Origin: Chloroflexota bacterium
GTDB taxonomy: Bacteria; Chloroflexota; FW602-bin22; JACPRP01
Length of the DNA stretch: 27,375 bases
Direction: 5' to 3'
NCBI GenBank assembly: GCA_016210495.1
Contig: JACQUC010000039.1
Span: forward strand, 1 to 27,375
Shown: piece after piece, positions 7,339 through 16,273 of the stretch
Layout: each line of letters starts with the position of its first letter
How positions within the stretch are numbered: the stretch's first letter is position 1
Program-made: the position numbers and the translations under genes
Notes under the pieces: model-generated
Told to the model about the DNA's origin: nothing
What the model saw: only the letters and a program-made list of their open reading frames with translations
Databases searched by the model: none

Positions 7339-7763
7339 GTGATCTGGCGCGGACCGTCGCGGAGCAGTTGCGGCGGTCGGAGCCGGCACGTCGAGTCGAG
7401 TTTGAGATTGCGCCAGGAGTGCTTGTCAATGGGGATGCCCGGCTCTTGCGCATCGTAATGGAGAACCTGGTGGGCAATGCCTGGAAGTTCACTTCGAAGC
7501 ATCCCACTGCCACCATACGGTTCGGTACTATCGAGCAGGAGAAGGGAAGAGCCTGCTTCGTTCGGGACGATGGTGCCGGGTTCGATATGGCCTACTGCGA
7601 TAAACTGTTCGGTGCCTTCCAACGACTGCACGTAGACAAGGACTTCCCGGGGAATGGAATCGGCCTAGCGACCGTGCAGCGCATCATCCATCGCCACGGG
7701 GGGCGCGCCTGGGCTGAGGGGAAATTGGAGCAGGGTGCGACGTTCTATTCCAGTTTGGTATAA
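7311..7763 (+). pseudogene. Histidine kinase C-terminal fragment (HATPase_c), lacking sensor and phosphoacceptor
   Basis: About 150 residues: EMRREQVNLSDLARTVAEQL, then the N box MENLVGNAWKFT, G1 box VRDDGAGFDM, F box LFGAFQRLH, G2 box GNGIGLATVQRIIHRHGG and terminal GATFYSSL. These are the last part of the dimerisation helix and the whole ATP-binding domain of a PAS/phytochrome-type kinase. The H box with the phosphorylated histidine and all sensor domains are missing. The frame differs from the kinase fragment upstream, overlapping it by 25 bases. It could be the surviving 3' end of the same hybrid gene or of a neighbouring kinase gene that paired with the receiver protein. An ATG at 7314 exists but has no ribosome site, so expression is doubtful. 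Confidence 0.82.
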
Positions 7764-7836
7764 GGCGTCTGAACCGCAGATTAAACCAGATTGGGGGATT
7801 ACGCGGATGCCGAATCTCCGTATACTGCGGCCGGCC

Positions 7837-9378
7837 CTATCGCCCGCAGCATTTTTTGTACTTCTTGCCGCTGCCGCACGGGCATGGCTCGTTGCGGCCG
7901 ATCTTGGTCACGCGGATGGGGGCTGGCTTGGCCACAGGAGTTGGCTCCGACGGTCTAGCCACAGGAACTGGCTGGGGCGGCGTGGCCGGACGTGAGGGTG
8001 CTAGCATTTGGGCTCTAAGTCGCTGCGCTTTCCGCTGCTCGGAGGGGCTCGGCTCGCCCCCCAGTCTGACAATCGCTTCCTCCATGTTCCCCGTTTCAAG
8101 CCAGTCGTCGGCCGTTCTAGCAGCCTCGTGGAGGTCGGGCAGCGCCCGTGGATCGCCGAAGTCGGCCAGGTAGACCGCAACCAGTCCTCGTTGATCCTTC
8201 TCCTCGCGAAAGAACTTGATCAGACGCTCGAACACTCCCGGCTTGCCTCGGCCTCCCTTGGCCAGGATGCCGGCCAGGTCGCTTTTGAGCTCGACATCCT
8301 TGGCTTGATCGAACATCTCCAGTGCCGCGTCGAACGCGAGGTCAGGCAGATTGTCCTGAAGAACCTGTAGCGTGTGATCGTGGATTATCGTAAGCGCATC
8401 GCTGTTTTTGAGAACTTCCAGGAGGGTGGGCACGGCCTCTGCCGCCCGCAAGTCGGCCAGCAGGTTGACCGCCGTGATGGCTGCCTCGCCACCACTTATC
8501 GACGCCTGTAGTTGTGAGTCGTCGTCGCCAGCGATGGCGATCAATCCCGGCACCACCTTTGGTCCGGCGGCGATGATGGCCTGCTCTTCTGCAGCGGTAG
8601 GGCGCTTATCCTGGGGAGAGAGGAGCGGTAGGAGCAAGTCCTGGAGCTCGGGCTCCACCATTCCCAGCCGGGCAAGCTTCCCTCTCTTGTATTCGATCCT
8701 TTCCAGGTCATCCGGCGCCCGCCACTGGTCGCGGGCCAACTCCACCTCTCCAAGGGGAAACTCGTCGAGATCCTCGGGGATGCTGTTCACCACGTTGGCG
8801 ACGGCATTTATCCAGTCGGAGAGTGGCTCTGCCGGCGAGTAGGACACATTGTAAAGCAATAGGTCGTCGACTTCTTCCAGTCCTCTGAGGTGCAAGGCCC
8901 CTGCCTCGGCAACCATCTTGAGGGCCGCTTGCGGCTGGACGTGCAGCTTGCTCTGAGCGTCTTTGAGCACGTCGGCGGCTTCCTTGCAGGTGTCGTAGCT
9001 TCCGTTGGCATAGGTCTTGAATGTCTCCACGACAGCCGGGAGACCGCGTTGGACGAGCGCAATCTGATCGCAGAACTCCCGGTAAGCCCCCGCCACAAGG
9101 CCGCTCTCAGTTTCCGCCGTAGGGTCCGGCTGAAGCTTTGCCAGTTCGGCGGCAAACTGCTCCAGTTGCGAGGAGGCCTCTTCCGCGGACGGCAGGCTGA
9201 CCACGGCGTGCAGCATCCCTTCGGCGATTTCCCGATCGGTCTCCTCGGAAAGGACTACCGCGCTGGCCATGATCTCTTCCTCTCCGCCTTCGACGAGGCT
9301 CTTGAAGATCGAGTAATCTAACCGAAGGCGAATGCTTTCCAAACACGAATGCCAGTCGCGCAGGTCAGGGATTCTCAT
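7837..9378 (-). CDS. SEC-C motif protein with HEAT-like helical repeats
   Basis: A 513-residue soluble, mostly helical protein. The last ~20 residues carry the zinc-binding SEC-C motif ([13 protein letters not shown]), the same type as at the SecA C-terminus and in many proteins of unknown role. Residues about 270-440 look like HEAT/PBS-type repeats ([51 protein letters not shown]), followed by a Pro/Ala-rich linker. The N-terminal ~250 residues are not recognised. Function is unknown; the domain pair suggests a protein-protein or nucleic-acid contact adaptor. The ATG at 9378 is preceded by GGAGGA. It is convergent with the kinase relics and downstream of a broken ORF and an IS21-like end. 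Confidence 0.75.
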   Translation of the reverse strand: MRIPDLRDWHSCLESIRLRLDYSIFKSLVEGGEEEIMASAVVLSEETDREIAEGMLHAVVSLPSAEEASSQLEQFAAELAKLQPDPTAETESGLVAGAYREFCDQIALVQRGLPAVVETFKTYANGSYDTCKEAADVLKDAQSKLHVQPQAALKMVAEAGALHLRGLEEVDDLLLYNVSYSPAEPLSDWINAVANVVNSIPEDLDEFPLGEVELARDQWRAPDDLERIEYKRGKLARLGMVEPELQDLLLPLLSPQDKRPTAAEEQAIIAAGPKVVPGLIAIAGDDDSQLQASISGGEAAITAVNLLADLRAAEAVPTLLEVLKNSDALTIIHDHTLQVLQDNLPDLAFDAALEMFDQAKDVELKSDLAGILAKGGRGKPGVFERLIKFFREEKDQRGLVAVYLADFGDPRALPDLHEAARTADDWLETGNMEEAIVRLGGEPSPSEQRKAQRLRAQMLAPSRPATPPQPVPVARPSEPTPVAKPAPIRVTKIGRNEPCPCGSGKKYKKCCGR

Positions 9379-9407
9379 TGGATGCGTTCCTCCTCGGCGG
9401 CCAGGAT

Positions 9408-9635
9408 TCAGGATTCATTTGCTCTTCGAGCAAGCCTCTGGCGCACTACTTCATATGTAGCAGAATCGGCCGGGTTACTGACCATTGAGGGCAGGTTAGT
9501 CAGAGGGCCTGGTGCGGACTCTCGACGCTTGATTCTCTCGACATTTTGCTTGGAAGCCAGAAAGCCCTCTAGCAGCGATTTAGCGTCTTCCGCCGCCTTT
9601 AGCTGGGAAACCGCCGCCCGGATGTCAATTTCCAC
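9408..9635 (-). pseudogene. Small ORF, likely 3' remnant of a gene cut by an IS21-like end
   Basis: About 75 codons, ending [17 protein letters not shown]. The helical, charged sequence (QLKAAEDAKSLLEGFLASK, then NVERIKRRES) looks coding but matches no family I know. The only available starts (TTG 9653, GTG 9635) lie inside or at the edge of the IS21-like terminal repeats. That suggests the true 5' part was displaced by an insertion. It ends 29 bases before the SEC-C gene, in the same direction. Confidence 0.35.
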
Positions 9636-9677
9636 GAGCTTTGAGCCACCCAATTGCCATTAAGCTTTGAGCCACCC
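9623..9677. mobile_element. Solo IS21-family-like terminus
   Basis: Reading plus: TGTCAATTTCCACGAG, then CTTTGAGCCACCC, AATTGCCATTAAG, CTTTGAGCCACCC. The 13-base direct repeat with 26-base period, the GGTGGCTCA core on the minus strand and the outer TGTCA are the arrangement I associate with IS21-family ends. No istA or istB gene and no second end are present, so only one terminus survives. Identification is from memory of the family. Confidence 0.45.
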
Positions 9678-9715
9678 TGAAGCATCGCCTTTTCGGTGGG
9701 GGCCCCGCACCACCC

Positions 9716-10993
9716 TCATCTGTCGAATTCTCCCAGTTCCGTTGCCGCCAGTTGGCCCTTACTTGGCGTGCTCTGCTCCTTACGCTCCCTGAAGATGGCG
9801 CTCAGGCCGGAAATAGCCGCTCCAGCCGCCAGCCCGACGCCAACCAGCACTAGGCCCACGCCGAGCATCTCAGCCAAAGCGCCAACTACCAACGATCCAG
9901 GGACCTGAAAGCTGTGCCCGACCTGGTTAAGGGCGGTAACGCGGCCCCGAAACTCGTCGGGCAAATGCTTTTGCAGCATAGTGTTGTTGCTCGAGAACAA
10001 GGCCATTTGGCCTGCACCGAGCAGGACCATAGCGACCAGTGCAAGGTACATCACCGCCGAAAGCCCCAAAAAGGCCAGAGATGCACTAGCCAGCAAGCCG
10101 CTTCCCATAACCAACCAGCGCATGCGTCGAAAGTCTCCCAAAGAGGCTAGAAAAAGCGTGGCGGCAACCGCGCCGAATCCGGCGGCCCCGTAAAGGAGCC
10201 CCAGTCCTTCCGGCCCGGTGTGAATTACCTCCTCGGCGTACGCTGGAAGCATAGCGGCATATGGCATGATCATAAGCTGAGCGACAAAGGACATAGATAG
10301 CTGGTAGAGTATTTCCTTTCGGGCAAGGGCGTGCCTGACTCCCTCGACAAGATCGCCGGCAATCGATACGGCGGGCTGCCTGTCAGGGATTGGTGGCACG
10401 CGTAGTGGTAACAGCATCAGCAGGAATCCAAAGTACAGGGCGCTCTGCAAGAAGAAGTTCGCCGCGGGGCCTAACGTGGCGATGAGCACTCCTCCCGCGG
10501 CAGGCCCCAGAATTCGGCTTACGCTGGACAGGGAGGAATACAGGGCTATCGCGTTCAAAAGCTCCCGCCCCGGCACCAGATTCGGGATTATCGATTGACG
10601 AACGATATTGTTCATCGAGTTCCCCGCGCCACTGACAAACATGAAAAGAAAGATCTGCCAGATATCTACGTAGCCTAATGCTACCGTGACAGCGAACAGA
10701 GCGGACAGGACAGCAAGGCAAGCCTCTGTGCCAATGAGGATGTGTCGACGGTCCAGACGGTCTACGGCCACGCCCGCCAGCGGGCCAATGAACAACGCCG
10801 GCAAGACCTTCAGGCTCATCGCGAGCGCCAGCAGGAAGGGTGACTCCGTGAGCTGGTAGACCAGCCAGCCCACGGTAATCTGCTGTACCCATTGAGCCCC
10901 GGAAGCGAAAAAGCTGGTAATCAGGATGATACGAAAATCCCGATGTTTCAAGGACGAGAATGTAGACGTCGGCCGAATCACACTGGCTTTCAC
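9716..10993 (-). CDS. MFS transporter (MFS_3/EntS-like family)
   Basis: A 425-residue major facilitator with about 12 membrane segments. Visible family features: N-terminal FSSLKHRDFRIILI, the loop-2/3 motif GVAVDRLDRRHIL between the second and third segments, and the second-half equivalent SLGDFRRMRWL. This branch includes the enterobactin exporter EntS and many drug efflux proteins, so export is the default expectation. Its ATG at 10993 overlaps the hyuB stop by four bases (ATGA), so it is translated with the catabolic operon; it may move the operon's substrate or product. The cytosolic C-terminus is short. Downstream lie the solo IS end and a broken gene, marking the end of the operon. Confidence 0.88.
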   Translation of the reverse strand: MKASVIRPTSTFSSLKHRDFRIILITSFFASGAQWVQQITVGWLVYQLTESPFLLALAMSLKVLPALFIGPLAGVAVDRLDRRHILIGTEACLAVLSALFAVTVALGYVDIWQIFLFMFVSGAGNSMNNIVRQSIIPNLVPGRELLNAIALYSSLSSVSRILGPAAGGVLIATLGPAANFFLQSALYFGFLLMLLPLRVPPIPDRQPAVSIAGDLVEGVRHALARKEILYQLSMSFVAQLMIMPYAAMLPAYAEEVIHTGPEGLGLLYGAAGFGAVAATLFLASLGDFRRMRWLVMGSGLLASASLAFLGLSAVMYLALVAMVLLGAGQMALFSSNNTMLQKHLPDEFRGRVTALNQVGHSFQVPGSLVVGALAEMLGVGLVLVGVGLAAGAAISGLSAIFRERKEQSTPSKGQLAATELGEFDR

Positions 10994-12765
10994 GTAACCC
11001 TCGATGCGTGTGCCGTAGGAAAGCGACGAGGAGCCGGCGCCGACCGCCCCATCGCCTGCCTTAGCTCGTCAGTCGCGACCAAATCGACGTTTCGCTCGGT
11101 CGGATCGAGGACGACGCCATAGACGTCTCGGGCGGCGGCGAGCGAGACGATGCCGTTGCGAACGTCTTCGAGGACGGCGTGTGGATCACGCTCGATGGGG
11201 CTGCCGTAGCCTCCGCCGCCGGGGAGACGCAAATGGACGACATCTTCCGGCACCAGGTCTCTGGTAGCCAAAGGAGGAAGCCGTTCCTCGCGCTCCGTTC
11301 CTGGGTTCAGGGTGCAGGAGGCACGAGCCGGCCCGCTACCTCCGGCCACACCCCACGCACCCTGCTGAAATCCGCCCATACGCAGGGTGAACTTGGCATC
11401 GGCCAGGAGCCTGTACTCGCGAACGCAGCCGGAGCCGCCACGGTGCTTTCCCGCTCCCGCCGAATCTACCACGGGCTCGAATCGCGTCACCTGGACGGGG
11501 TATTCTGTCTCCAGGATCTCGATGGGCTGGCTGGCCGTGATATGGTAGATGGCTATGGTGCCAAAGGCGCCGTCGGCCACGGTAGTCCCGCCCAACGACG
11601 AGGTCGTAAGCTCGTATTGCACCGCGCGCACGCCACGCCGGGAGCGCTCGTAGCCCAAAGAGCAGGCACCTACGCCGAGGCCGGCGGGGGCCACAGCCCG
11701 GCCAGGGTCGAACTTCGACAGCGCCAGTTGCACGCAGGCGTAGAGCAGGCAAATCGTGGGAAAGTAGTTGTTGATGGGGGCGGGGTGTTGGGCGCTGGTA
11801 ACCAGGCCGGGCGGGTTGACAAAGCACACGGCGCGGCGAGGGCCGTCGTTGATGGGAATGGTCGGATCCAAATAGCCGAGCAGAGCGAGAAGCGCCGCAG
11901 TCTCGCTGCACTGCGGGCGAAGATTGACGGGTCCTTTCACCTGGGGATCGCTGCGACTGTAGTCGAACTGGATTTCCTCGCCTCGCTTGGAAACCAGCAC
12001 GTGAAAGCGAACGGGCCGGTCCAAGTCGACACCATCGCTGTCGAGAAACCCCTCGGCCTCTTGCTCTGCATCGGGCAACTTTGCCAGCTCCATCTTCAGA
12101 AGGCGGCCAGCCCGCTCAATAAGGAAGTCGAAACTCCCCAAGATGGTTTCGATCCCGTATTCGTCGCAGAGCTCCACCAGGCGGCGGCCGCCGACGCGCG
12201 TGCAGCCGACTTGAGCCCGCAAGTCGCCCAGTACCTCCTTGGGGGCGCGGCTGTTCTGGCGCAAGATCTCCTCGACGTCCGGGTTTACGCCATCGTTCGT
12301 CCAGTAGCGCACGCCGGGGACGAGAATACCCTCGTGAAAGATCTCCCGCGCGCCCGCCCCAGAAGAGCCCGGAACTAGCCCGCCAAGATCTGGCTTGTGG
12401 GCGATGCTGGCGCAGAAGGCGATCAGTTGGCTCTGGTAGTACACAGGGGTGACGACAGCCATGTCGGGAACGTGCAAGCTGCCCCCGACGTAGGGATCGT
12501 TCAGAAGAAAGACGTCTCCGGGATGCATTCGGTCTCCGTGCCTCTGCAAGATGGCCTGCACGGTGTAGTAGTAGGGGAAGATGTGGATAGGCATACCGGA
12601 GCCGACAATCACCCGGCCGCTGCTGTCCAAGATGCAGGCGCTGCCGTCGTAGGACTCCCGCAGAATCGGCGAGTAGCCGCTGTGGAAGAGCAGACGTTCC
12701 ATAGTTGTGACGATCTCATCGAGGCGGCTACGCATTACCTCAAGAGTGATCGGGTCGATCGACAT
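10990..12765 (-). CDS. hyuB: Hydantoinase B / oxoprolinase B-type subunit
   Basis: A 591-residue HyuB-family subunit. With HyuA it forms an ATP-dependent amidohydrolase or carboxylase-like enzyme; known members open hydantoin, N-methylhydantoin or 5-oxoproline rings, and relatives are acetone and acetophenone carboxylases. Seen: N-terminal DPITLEVMRSRLDEIVTTME, FLLNDPYVGGSLHVPDMAVVTPVY, the HKPDLGG metal-site region, and the glycine-rich C-terminal RLPGGGGYGSP. Length is typical. The ATG at 12765 (AAGG seven bases upstream) is preferred over a GTG two codons earlier that overlaps the hyuA stop; both fit tight coupling. No gamma subunit of the acetone-carboxylase type is nearby, which favours hydrolysis over carboxylation. 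Confidence 0.92.
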   Translation of the reverse strand: MSIDPITLEVMRSRLDEIVTTMERLLFHSGYSPILRESYDGSACILDSSGRVIVGSGMPIHIFPYYYTVQAILQRHGDRMHPGDVFLLNDPYVGGSLHVPDMAVVTPVYYQSQLIAFCASIAHKPDLGGLVPGSSGAGAREIFHEGILVPGVRYWTNDGVNPDVEEILRQNSRAPKEVLGDLRAQVGCTRVGGRRLVELCDEYGIETILGSFDFLIERAGRLLKMELAKLPDAEQEAEGFLDSDGVDLDRPVRFHVLVSKRGEEIQFDYSRSDPQVKGPVNLRPQCSETAALLALLGYLDPTIPINDGPRRAVCFVNPPGLVTSAQHPAPINNYFPTICLLYACVQLALSKFDPGRAVAPAGLGVGACSLGYERSRRGVRAVQYELTTSSLGGTTVADGAFGTIAIYHITASQPIEILETEYPVQVTRFEPVVDSAGAGKHRGGSGCVREYRLLADAKFTLRMGGFQQGAWGVAGGSGPARASCTLNPGTEREERLPPLATRDLVPEDVVHLRLPGGGGYGSPIERDPHAVLEDVRNGIVSLAAARDVYGVVLDPTERNVDLVATDELRQAMGRSAPAPRRFPTAHASRVT

Positions 12766-12767
12766 TA

Positions 12768-14834
12768 TCACACCTTCTCCACAACGATGTTCCCAAAGTC
12801 GTCAACCTGTCCTGTCCAGCCGGGCGCGACGACAGTCGTAGAATCAAGCTGCTCGACAATGGCCGGACCGTCGAGGCGATCACCCGGGTTAAGGAGCTGA
12901 CGGTCGTAGATGGACGCCTCGATGAAGCCGCCAAGGCTTTCAAAATAGGCTGGGCGCGTGCCTCGACGGGCTGGCTCCACGCCCACCCCAGACACCCCGA
13001 AGCCCTTGCCGACGAGGCGCTGCCTCGGCATGATGGAGCGCACGCGGAGGTTAACGATTTCCACGTCCTCTTCGGGGCCCGAGATACCATACACCTGATC
13101 GTGAAGGTTGTCAAAAGCGGATCGCAGGCTGGAGAGGTCGCCGTCTGCAAGCTCATTCGGAGGGCAATCGACGGTTAGCTCGTAGCCCTGATGGGGGTAA
13201 CGCAGGTCCATCTGCCGGATCAAGCGAACCTGGTCTTCGGGAAAACCCTCGGCGGCCGCATCGGAGTAGGCCCTCCTCTCGAGGATACGGAACCGTTCAC
13301 CTATTTCAATGAGAGTCGCCGCAAGCAGGTCGACAGGATAGGACTGCAAATAGACGTGGACGACGTCGGTTTGAAGGAGGCCGATGGCGCATGCGATGCC
13401 TGGGTGTGGCGGAACGAGGATGCGTGAGATGCCCGCATCCTCGGCCAAGCGCCAGGCATGCACGGGTCCCGATCCACCGAAGGCTACGAGGGCAAAGCGG
13501 CCGGGATCACAGCCCTTTTCAGCAAGAGTCAGGCGCAGCCCCACGGCCATATGGGTGTTGACGATGCGATGCACGCCGACAGCCGTCTCGACGGCACCCA
13601 GGCCGAGGTGTCGCCCGACGCGGGCGAGAGCCTGCTGTGCAAGCTCGGCGTTACCCGCCACCCTGCCACCCAGGAAACTGCCGGCATCCAAGTACCCAAG
13701 GATCACGTTGGCATCCGTTACAGTCGGCTCACGCCCTCCCTTGCCGTAGCACGCCGGACCGGGATCGGCGCCGGCGCTTTGGGGCCCCACCTTGAGCAGC
13801 CCATCCTTGTCAATCCAGGCGATGGCGCCACCGCCGGCGCCCAGAGTCCGTATCTCGATCATGGGTGTCCCGACGTCCTGACCTGCGACGCTGCCCTTCC
13901 GCGTAAGAGAGAGCACGCCAGACTGAATCACGCTGATGTCGGTGCTGGTACCACCCATGTCCAGGGTTACCAGATTACGCTGACCGATCTGCTCTCCCAG
14001 ACGACTTCCGAACACTACCCCGGCGGCGGGCCCGGATAGCAGGGTCTCGTTAGGATACTGGGCGGCCAGGTTAATGCGCATCAGCCCCCCATTGGACTGC
14101 ACAACGTAGAATTGTCGCGTCGTCAGCCCCAGGTTCCGGCCCCGGACCTGCAAGTCGCGGAGGTATCGCTCGACCACAGGCCCAACGTAGGCGTCCAGGG
14201 CGGTGGTGGATAGGCGAGGATACTCGCGGATGACGGGCAAAACGTGGCAGGAAAGGGACACGCGACACCCGGGATAGACCTCTCGGATGATTGACTCGAT
14301 ACGTTCCTCGTGAGCGGGGTTCATAAAGGAGAAAAGACAGACCACGGCAATGGACTCTGCGCCCTCCTCTCGCAGGGAGCACACGGCCGATCTCACTTCG
14401 TCCTCTGAGAGGGGTTCGATAACGGTCCCGTCGAAGCCAATTCGACCGCGTACCTCGCGCGTCAAGGCAAGGGGGATCAGGGGTCCGGGTTTCTGGTAAC
14501 GAGGATCAATGAGGTCCGGTTGGGTTGGCCTCGTCCCTGCTCGCATCTCGTAGATAGCTCGGTAGCCACGATTGACGAGCAGTCCCGCTCGGACTCCTTT
14601 CCCTTCCAGGACGGCGTTGGTCGCCACGGTCGTTCCGTGGGCGAGGAAGGTCACATCCTCCAGATGGACACCGCATTCCGCCGAAAAACGCCGCAGGGCA
14701 TCCAAGATTCCGTCGGCAGGGTTTCCCGGGGTAGACGGCACTTTCGTGACGTACTCAGCCCCGGTCCGAACGTCCACAGCAGCCAGATCGGTGAACGTTC
14801 CGCCTGTATCAATGCCCACGGCCCAAGTTACCAC
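12768..14834 (-). CDS. hyuA: Hydantoinase A / oxoprolinase A-type subunit
   Basis: A 688-residue HyuA-family ATPase subunit of the actin-like ATPase fold. It would phosphorylate the amide or enol oxygen of a cyclic amide so that HyuB can open the ring. Motifs: phosphate-1 GIDTGGTFTDL at the N-terminus, GTTVATNAVLEGKG, VQSNGGLM, LLSGPAAGVVFG, LDMGGTSTDISVI, GAGGGAIAWID and GPQSAGADPGPACYGKGG. All expected nucleotide and metal elements are there. The start is GTG at 14834, nine bases after the stop of the flavoprotein gene, with a weak GAGGCGG site overlapping that stop. Sits between the flavoprotein and hyuB in the operon. Substrate is undetermined; hydantoins, oxoproline-like lactams and pyrimidine-derived imides are all possible. 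Confidence 0.93.
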   Translation of the reverse strand: MVTWAVGIDTGGTFTDLAAVDVRTGAEYVTKVPSTPGNPADGILDALRRFSAECGVHLEDVTFLAHGTTVATNAVLEGKGVRAGLLVNRGYRAIYEMRAGTRPTQPDLIDPRYQKPGPLIPLALTREVRGRIGFDGTVIEPLSEDEVRSAVCSLREEGAESIAVVCLFSFMNPAHEERIESIIREVYPGCRVSLSCHVLPVIREYPRLSTTALDAYVGPVVERYLRDLQVRGRNLGLTTRQFYVVQSNGGLMRINLAAQYPNETLLSGPAAGVVFGSRLGEQIGQRNLVTLDMGGTSTDISVIQSGVLSLTRKGSVAGQDVGTPMIEIRTLGAGGGAIAWIDKDGLLKVGPQSAGADPGPACYGKGGREPTVTDANVILGYLDAGSFLGGRVAGNAELAQQALARVGRHLGLGAVETAVGVHRIVNTHMAVGLRLTLAEKGCDPGRFALVAFGGSGPVHAWRLAEDAGISRILVPPHPGIACAIGLLQTDVVHVYLQSYPVDLLAATLIEIGERFRILERRAYSDAAAEGFPEDQVRLIRQMDLRYPHQGYELTVDCPPNELADGDLSSLRSAFDNLHDQVYGISGPEEDVEIVNLRVRSIMPRQRLVGKGFGVSGVGVEPARRGTRPAYFESLGGFIEASIYDRQLLNPGDRLDGPAIVEQLDSTTVVAPGWTGQVDDFGNIVVEKV

Positions 14835-14843
14835 ATTACCGCC

Positions 14844-16058
14844 TCATAATGGGGGCCAGCCGCGAAGGCGAATGGCCCTATCGGGGCAGATGGAAACGCA
14901 CGCCTGGCAGCCTTCACACAAATCCTGGTTCACCTCGGCGAGCATGGTCGCGGTGTTGACGACGATCCTGGGCCCCAACCAGCCCCGCTCGGCCTGCTCG
15001 AAGGCGAGGGTGGACCCCGTGCAGGCTATGCTGCACTTGCCACAGCCGTTGCAGCGGTCGGGGTCAACCTGTGCCACGAAAGACGTGGTGCGCTCGACGT
15101 GCTCGGGTCGGAGGGCCAGGCCACGTACATCTGACAGCGACTGGTATTTGTGTTCCGCCAGAAATCGGTCGACCTCCTGCGCCATGCGGCGGAAATAGCG
15201 GGAGCCGTGAATCATAATCGACGAAAGCGCCTGCGAGCAGACCGCTCCCGCCATCACCTGCTCGACGACATCTCTGCCGGTGAACACGCCGTGCGCGCCG
15301 ATGACGGGAATCCGCACCTTGTGACACACCTCGACGATATGGCGCAGCCAGGCACTGAAGCTGCCACGCCCGGACATGTTCATGTCGAAATTCGCTATGC
15401 CGGCGATCATTCTGCCGGTATTGACATCGATCTGGCAAGCCTCGATCCCGTGTCCAACGACGAGGCCATCGACGCCCGCGTCCTCGAGGCGGAGGCAGGC
15501 CTCCACCATGTCCTTGGCATAGCGATAGGCCGGCTTGACGACGATGGGGATATCAACCGCTTGCTTGAGCTCCCTTACGCGGCTGGTGGCGAAATCGACC
15601 CATTGCTCCCGATCGGCAGCGTCGTGGGGATGTCCCTCGTGGCATTCGATCCAGGCTGCGCCCGCGTCCTTCAGGCGCTCGCACACGGAGATTATTTCTG
15701 CGATGGGCCAACTCGTGGCGCCACGGGTCCAGAGCAGCGCCCCGACGTTCGGTACCACAGGCACGCCGCCTGCGCGCGCGATGGCGATCTCTCTATCGCA
15801 CCACTCGTCGGGCGTAAAGGGGTTTTGCCCCGAAACACGCACATAGGTCCCCAGCTCGGCGTCGGCCCACATACGCGGGCTCACCGGCTTACCAAGCGGA
15901 CGCTTTATGGGCGAAATGGTCTTCGTCACGACGGCACCGGCACCGGCCAGGGCCAATTCCTTCAAACGCGCCCCGGAGTTGCCCATTTCCCCCGAGGCCA
16001 GCATCACCGGATTGGATAACTTGTGTCCAAACAGCTCAACTGAGACGTCAGTTTGCAA
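14844..16058 (-). CDS. PreA/dihydroorotate dehydrogenase-like flavoprotein with two 4Fe-4S sites
   Basis: A 404-residue FMN TIM barrel followed by a ferredoxin domain, the layout of PreA (catalytic half of bacterial dihydropyrimidine dehydrogenase). Ferredoxin cysteines are 336, 339, 342, 346 and 381, 384, 387, 391, two complete 4Fe-4S sets. The barrel keeps the N-terminal SNPVMLASGEMGNSG and Lys175 (PIVVKPAY). The usual NxSCPH signature is WIECHEGHPH (136-145), and the KxTPN motif reads KPAYR, so the active site is strongly altered and the reaction may differ. The electron-entry partner PreT is not nearby. The TTG start at 16058 is chosen because GGAGGT (16065-16070) sits six bases upstream; the 34 codons of open frame before it are made of a palindromic repeat. 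Confidence 0.85.
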   Translation of the reverse strand: MQTDVSVELFGHKLSNPVMLASGEMGNSGARLKELALAGAGAVVTKTISPIKRPLGKPVSPRMWADAELGTYVRVSGQNPFTPDEWCDREIAIARAGGVPVVPNVGALLWTRGATSWPIAEIISVCERLKDAGAAWIECHEGHPHDAADREQWVDFATSRVRELKQAVDIPIVVKPAYRYAKDMVEACLRLEDAGVDGLVVGHGIEACQIDVNTGRMIAGIANFDMNMSGRGSFSAWLRHIVEVCHKVRIPVIGAHGVFTGRDVVEQVMAGAVCSQALSSIMIHGSRYFRRMAQEVDRFLAEHKYQSLSDVRGLALRPEHVERTTSFVAQVDPDRCNGCGKCSIACTGSTLAFEQAERGWLGPRIVVNTATMLAEVNQDLCEGCQACVSICPDRAIRLRGWPPL

Positions 16059-16128
16059 TACGTTACCTCCACAAGAAGAGAGATAGTAAGATCTTGGTGC
16101 GACATAGCGGCGCTGCCCCCCCACCCCC

Positions 16129-16157
16129 GGGCGGACAGAGAGTCGTCCGCCCCTACG
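16129..16157. repeat. Dispersed palindrome, family C copy 1
   Basis: GGGCGGAC (16129-16136), eight-base loop, GTCCGCCC (16145-16152), then CTACG. Preceded by the C-rich CCCACCCCC, as is the copy at the right edge of the window (27354-27375). First of three hairpins in the gap between the molybdenum-hydroxylase and flavoprotein genes. Confidence 0.7.
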
Positions 16158-16180
16158 CATGTCCGGTCCGACCCAGCCCA

Positions 16181-16204
16181 GGGCGAGGAGACCTCGCCCC
16201 TACG
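16181..16204. repeat. Dispersed palindrome, family A copy 2
   Basis: GGGCGAGG, loop AGA, CCTCGCCC, C, TACG. It is separated from its neighbours by near-identical 23-base spacers that contain GTCCGGTCCGACCC (16161-16174 and 16208-16221). Confidence 0.75.
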
Positions 16205-16227
16205 CTTGTCCGGTCCGACCCGCCTCA

Positions 16228-16251
16228 GGGCAAGGAGACCTCGCCCTTACG
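16228..16251. repeat. Dispersed palindrome, family A copy 3
   Basis: GGGCAAGG, loop AGA, CCTCGCCC, T, TACG. One arm base differs from copy 2 and leaves an A-C mismatch, so it is slightly degraded. It lies 23 bases from the stop of the molybdenum-hydroxylase gene. Confidence 0.7.
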
Positions 16252-16273
16252 CCGTTCCATTCCGCAGCAGCAA

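Noticed and set aside
11179..12378. Plus-strand open frame of 399 codons opposite hyuB
   Set aside because: Antisense shadow of hyuB, with no recognisable motif or ribosome site.
16059..16160. N-terminal extension of the flavoprotein (34 codons)
   Set aside because: It is encoded largely by a palindromic repeat, and a strong GGAGGT site supports the TTG start at 16058.
16129..16251. CRISPR array
   Set aside because: Only three units, spacers nearly identical to each other, two different repeat families and no cas genes; these are dispersed palindromes.
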